Source of the DNA: Prolixibacter bellariivorans ATCC BAA-1284 | GTDB taxonomy: Bacteria > Bacteroidota > Bacteroidia > Bacteroidales > Prolixibacteraceae | Direction: 5' to 3' | Assembly: GCF_000621705.1 (NCBI RefSeq) | Contig: NZ_JHXO01000001.1 | Coordinates: 248,001-312,000, forward strand | DNA length: 64,000 nt | Shown here: positions 62,634 to 64,000 of the stretch, in pieces | Numbering within the stretch: position 1 is the stretch's first letter | Layout: each line of letters begins with the position of its first letter | Translations under genes and position numbers: made by a program | The notes under the pieces: model-generated | Told to the model about the DNA's origin: nothing | Database searches by the model: none | What the model saw: only the letters and a program-made list of their open reading frames with translations

Positions 62634-63083
62634 TCAGGGAACAATCAGGGTGTCGACTTTGTCAATCAGGTACACTTTGGTTTGGTCGGCGGAAATATTT
62701 ACCTGGAATTTTCCCGAAAGGGCGAAAACTACGGTATCGCCGCGCGTGACATTAACCAACTGATTGTATTGGGCAGTTAACCCGTCGATAATGGCGAAGT
62801 TATATTTATGCTCAATTTTTCCGGTTTGATCCATCGTTAATTTCCAGTAAGAATCTTTGGCATATGGTTCAAGCGAGCCTTTGTATTCGGGGTGATTTAT
62901 CGCTTTGCAGTCGACATTAACAGTGACCGGGTGAATGGAGTCGGTCGCACCGTCAGGCGTTGTGTACGAAAAGCTCACATTGGTTTGGGCAAAATATTCC
63001 GGTATATCCTGTTTTTTGCACGATGTTACCAGTAGGGTGAAGGATATTAATAAAATGACCGGTATATACTGCTTCCTTTTCAT
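62634..63083 (-). CDS. Hypothetical lipoprotein
   Basis: A 149-residue lipoprotein (lipobox LVTSCKKQ, Cys about 21) with a probable beta-sandwich (VSFSYTTPDGATDSIHPVTVNVD). I do not recognise the family. It is convergent with the DUF1848 gene with three bases between the stops. Confidence 0.7.
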   Translation of the reverse strand: MKRKQYIPVILLISFTLLVTSCKKQDIPEYFAQTNVSFSYTTPDGATDSIHPVTVNVDCKAINHPEYKGSLEPYAKDSYWKLTMDQTGKIEHKYNFAIIDGLTAQYNQLVNVTRGDTVVFALSGKFQVNISADQTKVYLIDKVDTLIVP

Positions 63084-63271
63084 TTTCGTATGGTTTGCTA
63101 CAAAGTTAAAAGGGATTGGTAAAAGTCAACCTTTTCGGTGAAAATAAATGTGCAAACCAATTTCTTTCAGCAGGAAGCACTTTAAATGGACTTAACTTTT
63201 CGATTTGCCCCTATCCATTTCCGGAACAAAATTCTATCTTTAAAATCAATTATCTAAACTCACCTGGTTTT

Positions 63272-64000
63272 ATGGAGTCTCAACATAATGTCATTGAAAT
63301 TCGTGATCTGTACAAAAGTTTCTGGAGTGGAAGTTCAGAAAATGAGGTATTAAAAGGGATCAACCTGGATATTAAAAACGGAAATATTATTGGGTACATA
63401 GGTCCGAATGGCGCCGGTAAATCCACTACCGTGAAGATATTGTGCGGTTTAATTACCGACTTTGAAGGTGATATCCGGATGATGGGAATGGATTTGCGAA
63501 CCGATGCGATGGAGATAAAGAAACGGATAGGTTACATTCCGGAAAATGCTTCGCTTTACGATTCTTTGACGCCGCTGGAATTCCTTTCCTTTTTGGGTGA
63601 AATGCGCGGAATGGAACCGGGGAAGGTAACCGACCGAGCGATGAATCTGTTGCGCATTTTTGAAATGGAGAAGAATGCGAATCAGCGTATTTCCACTTTT
63701 TCCAAGGGTATGCGCCAGAAAGTGCTGATTATTTCGGGCATGATACATAACCCGGAGATTATATTTCTGGATGAGCCGCTTTCGGGTCTCGATGCGAATT
63801 CGGTTATCATGGTCAAGGAAGTACTGACCCAGCTGGCCCGTGACGGGAAAACCATTTTCTACAGTTCGCATTTGATGGATGTAGTGGAAAAAATTTCTGA
63901 TCGCATTGTGTTGATTGATAAAGGAAATGTAATAGCCGACGGCACTTTTAATGAGTTAAAAGCCCAGGCAAATGATGAATCGCTGGAGAAACTGTTTACC
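63272..64000 (+). CDS. ABC transporter ATP-binding protein (3' end beyond window)
   Basis: The first 243 codons of an ABC-2 type exporter ATPase. Walker A GPNGAGKST (about 46-54), the Q-loop region GYIPENASLYDSLTPLEFL, signature FSKGMRQKVLI (about 146-156), Walker B IIFLDEP and switch His in SSHLMDVVEK are complete. The permease should follow to the right. The substrate is unknown. Confidence 0.9.
   Translation, partial: MESQHNVIEIRDLYKSFWSGSSENEVLKGINLDIKNGNIIGYIGPNGAGKSTTVKILCGLITDFEGDIRMMGMDLRTDAMEIKKRIGYIPENASLYDSLTPLEFLSFLGEMRGMEPGKVTDRAMNLLRIFEMEKNANQRISTFSKGMRQKVLIISGMIHNPEIIFLDEPLSGLDANSVIMVKEVLTQLARDGKTIFYSSHLMDVVEKISDRIVLIDKGNVIADGTFNELKAQANDESLEKLFT

Overview
The window looks like the chromosome of a member of the Bacteroidota. 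Supporting signs are a SusC/SusD locus, promoters of the TTTG / TAnnTTTG type, a type IX secretion sorting domain on an amylase, a GldA-type ABC ATPase and the three-domain form of IspG. A marine or sediment member of the Marinilabiliales (Prolixibacteraceae-like) would fit the gene set, but that placement is a guess from gene content. I see no phage, transposon or CRISPR array.

Region 1 (1-16.7 kb) is a complete starch/maltose utilisation locus. On the minus strand lie a SLC45-like MFS transporter, beta-phosphoglucomutase and a GH65 phosphorylase (cut by the window edge), with a LacI regulator beside them. On the plus strand lie SusC, SusD, SusE-like and SusF-like surface proteins, a GH13 amylase with an inserted beta domain, and a second GH13 enzyme carrying a type IX secretion tail. 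The same 12-bp palindrome lies between lacI and the transporter operon and in front of susC, so one LacI protein probably controls both arms. The model is surface cleavage, import, periplasmic cleavage, then phosphorolysis to glucose and glucose 6-phosphate.

Region 2 (16.7-35.9 kb) holds metH and metF, RNase R, a TetR regulator, a radical SAM protein, an amidohydrolase with a DUF4296 lipoprotein, an MlaF/MlaE lipid transport pair, ManC, three consecutive cyclophilins (the third fused to a degraded HtrA-like domain) and IspD. Region 3 (36-42 kb) has DUF2461, a Tsx-like porin with a purine permease, tRNA-Val(GAC), and a hexose transporter with a ROK glucokinase. Region 4 (42-53 kb) has a TonB receptor with YhbP and OsmC proteins, riboflavin synthase, ComF, UbiX, a small barrel protein, a sirtuin, a cysteine-cluster protein, an RRM protein, DNA primase and an epimerase. 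Region 5 (55-64 kb) has MetK, GldA, IspG, a HAD phosphatase, a lone GH97 N-domain, DUF1848, a lipoprotein and a partial ABC ATPase.

The most unusual content is non-coding. (a) At 53.96-54.96 kb five tandem units each combine a conserved promoter block, a 5' GCAAGTT element, a C-poor GTTAG-rich tract and an intrinsic terminator; they look like five small RNA genes. (b) At 42.07-42.22 kb a CTGGAA-type hexamer recurs at an exact 21-bp period, eight times. (c) The metK leader matches the SAM-II riboswitch pattern. (d) The metH leader has its own promoter and a 36-codon ORF whose stop codon lies in two alternative hairpins. (e) Two further terminator-linked structured RNA candidates lie near 16.9 kb and 28.9 kb.
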